Positions 63,144 through 64,000 of a stretch of DNA of 64,000 bases are shown piece by piece. Location: contig NZ_FRCH01000002.1 of NCBI RefSeq assembly GCF_900142825.1, forward strand, positions 248,001 to 312,000, written 5' to 3'. The notes under the pieces are model-generated. The model did not search any database, was not told where the DNA came from, and worked only from the letters and a program-made list of their open reading frames with translations. Made by a program: the position numbers and the translations under genes. The DNA comes from Rhodanobacter sp. OK091. GTDB lineage: Bacteria > Pseudomonadota > Gammaproteobacteria > Xanthomonadales > Rhodanobacteraceae. Every line of letters begins with the position of its first letter. The first letter of the stretch is position 1.

Positions 63144-63683
63144 CTACCAGATCAGGTCGTCCGGCACTTCGAACTGCTTGTAGTACTCGTCGTCCGCGTC
63201 GTTGCCGCTGCCGGTTTTTGCGCGGCCGTGATCGAGCACGATCATGGCCGCGTCGCGTTCGTAGACCTTGTCGGCCGCGACGCGCGGCAACAGCTCATAG
63301 CCCTGGTCGTGACGCACGATCACCAGCGTGCCGCTGGCCAGTTGTGCGCGCAGCGCCTGGTTGACCAGTACGTCGCGGATCGTGTCGCCGTCGGTGAAGC
63401 GATAGGCAATCTCGCCCTCGCGCTTGACCTTGTGTGCTTCGACGATCTGCCGAACCTGCGCATGCTGCTCGTTTGCACGCAGCTGCGCGTTGCGCTCGGC
63501 GGCCAGCGCGCGATCCCGCTCCGCTTTCTCGGCCTGCAACCGCTGTGCATCCACCTGCTCGACACCCGGCGGCGCCGGTGCCTTGCCCTTGCGCTGTTTC
63601 GCCTGCTCGCGCACCACTTGCGCCGCCTTGGCCTTGTTGACCAGTCCGGCCTTGAGCAGTTGTTCTTGCAGAGGATTGCGCAT
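63144..63683 (-). CDS. DUF2058 protein (YaiL-like)
   Basis: A 179-residue nucleoprotein-like protein of the DUF2058 family: MRNPLQEQLLKAGLVNKAKAAQVVREQAKQRKG, a highly charged coiled-coil (about 50-90), IAYRFTDGDTIRDVLVN, and a terminal DDEYYKQFEVPDDLIW. The function is unknown; similarity to YaiL is by layout. The ATG at 63683 fits the family N terminus. The gene lies four bases from the stop of the convergent VOC gene. Confidence 0.87.
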   Translation of the reverse strand: MRNPLQEQLLKAGLVNKAKAAQVVREQAKQRKGKAPAPPGVEQVDAQRLQAEKAERDRALAAERNAQLRANEQHAQVRQIVEAHKVKREGEIAYRFTDGDTIRDVLVNQALRAQLASGTLVIVRHDQGYELLPRVAADKVYERDAAMIVLDHGRAKTGSGNDADDEYYKQFEVPDDLIW

Positions 63684-63789
63684 GGTGATGAAAGAAAGAC
63701 AGGCAGGGTTGCTAGGGAGATTGTAACGCGCGGGTGTCGGCTCTCGGAGGCTGCCTGATTCGAAGCGCTGTTCCGCCCAGCCTGGTCTC

Positions 63790-64000
63790 TCAGTCTCGGG
63801 GTGACTCGCTTCCATTCGCGTCGACACGCAAGGCGAGTTCGCCATCGGCGAGACGCGCGCGCAGCTTCATGTCGATCGCTGCGTCCCTGACCGAGCGCAC
63901 GACCTTGCCCTCGACATCGAGCAGGATGGCGTAGCCGCGTTCCAGCGTGGCCAGCGGGCTTACCGCATGCAGCGCGTGACCGGCATGGCGCAGGCGGGTC
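63790..64000 (-). CDS. xseA: Exodeoxyribonuclease VII large subunit, C-terminal part (cut by window edge)
   Basis: The minus strand is open from the window edge to the TGA at 63790-63792; the visible 70 residues begin TRLRHAGHALHAVSPLATLERGYAIL, which is the conserved C-terminal signature of XseA, followed by GKVVRSVRDAAID and a short acidic end. XseA with XseB degrades single-stranded DNA in the cytoplasm. The start and catalytic domain lie beyond the window. Confidence 0.85.
   Translation of the reverse strand, partial: TRLRHAGHALHAVSPLATLERGYAILLDVEGKVVRSVRDAAIDMKLRARLADGELALRVDANGSESPRD

Overview
This is a 64 kb chromosomal window from a high-GC gammaproteobacterium. The most likely source is the Xanthomonadales, family Rhodanobacteraceae (Dyella, Rhodanobacter, Frateuria or Luteibacter relatives). 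That placement is inference. It rests on a 180-kDa-type NAD-glutamate dehydrogenase, a methionine synthase split into two proteins, an E1 alpha/beta-fused branched-chain 2-oxoacid dehydrogenase, and extragenic repeats of the xanthomonad type (REP palindromes of the form TGTAGGAGCCCGCTGGCGGG and a modular palindrome cluster).

Region 1 (1-7.1 kb, + strand) is the end of a surface-polysaccharide locus. It holds a propeller-type glycosidase-like protein cut by the window edge, a GNAT acyltransferase, a DegT sugar aminotransferase, a Wzx flippase, a family 2 glycosyltransferase, a Wzy-like polymerase and a Wzz chain-length regulator. Most stops and starts overlap. Together they suggest a Wzx/Wzy-dependent O-antigen or exopolysaccharide carrying an (acyl)amino sugar.

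Region 2 (7.3-24.7 kb) is accessory-looking and is the most unusual part. A + strand block (methyltransferase, amidohydrolase, methyltransferase, radical SAM protein, two GT4 glycosyltransferases) meets a - strand block tail to tail (radical SAM, PF14907-type nucleotidyltransferase, two methyltransferases, flavin-reductase-like protein, GT2). A methyltransferase fragment lies at the junction. Divergent from the - block are an HprK-like kinase, a possible 87-residue protein, an exported peroxiredoxin and an ABC exporter. The kinase, nucleotidyltransferase and ABC exporter recall tailoring genes of lasso-peptide clusters, but no lasso protease or cyclase is visible. The product is unknown.

Region 3 (24.7-36.7 kb) is mostly core: tRNA-Val(CAC) with a clear promoter and terminator, a LAB_N membrane protein, the split methionine synthase (metH) downstream of an ArsR-methyltransferase regulator resembling SahR, an acyl-CoA dehydrogenase, and an RND efflux pump without an outer-membrane partner.

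Region 4 (36.7-48.3 kb) holds NAD-glutamate dehydrogenase, a 700-bp palindromic repeat cluster, NAD kinase, a cytosolic 5'-nucleotidase, an alpha/beta hydrolase with an ABM-domain protein, a LysE exporter with a NIPSNAP-like secreted protein, and a divergent WYL regulator.

Region 5 (48.3-64 kb) holds a large secreted protein of unknown function, an EamA exporter, glutaryl-CoA dehydrogenase, a GNAT and nucleotidyltransferase-like pair, the fused 2-oxoacid dehydrogenase E1, a membrane diguanylate cyclase, the transcription-repair coupling factor Mfd, another GNAT protein, small MmcQ/YjbR and VOC proteins, a DUF2058 protein and the C-terminal end of exonuclease VII large subunit. No insertion sequence, prophage or CRISPR array was seen.
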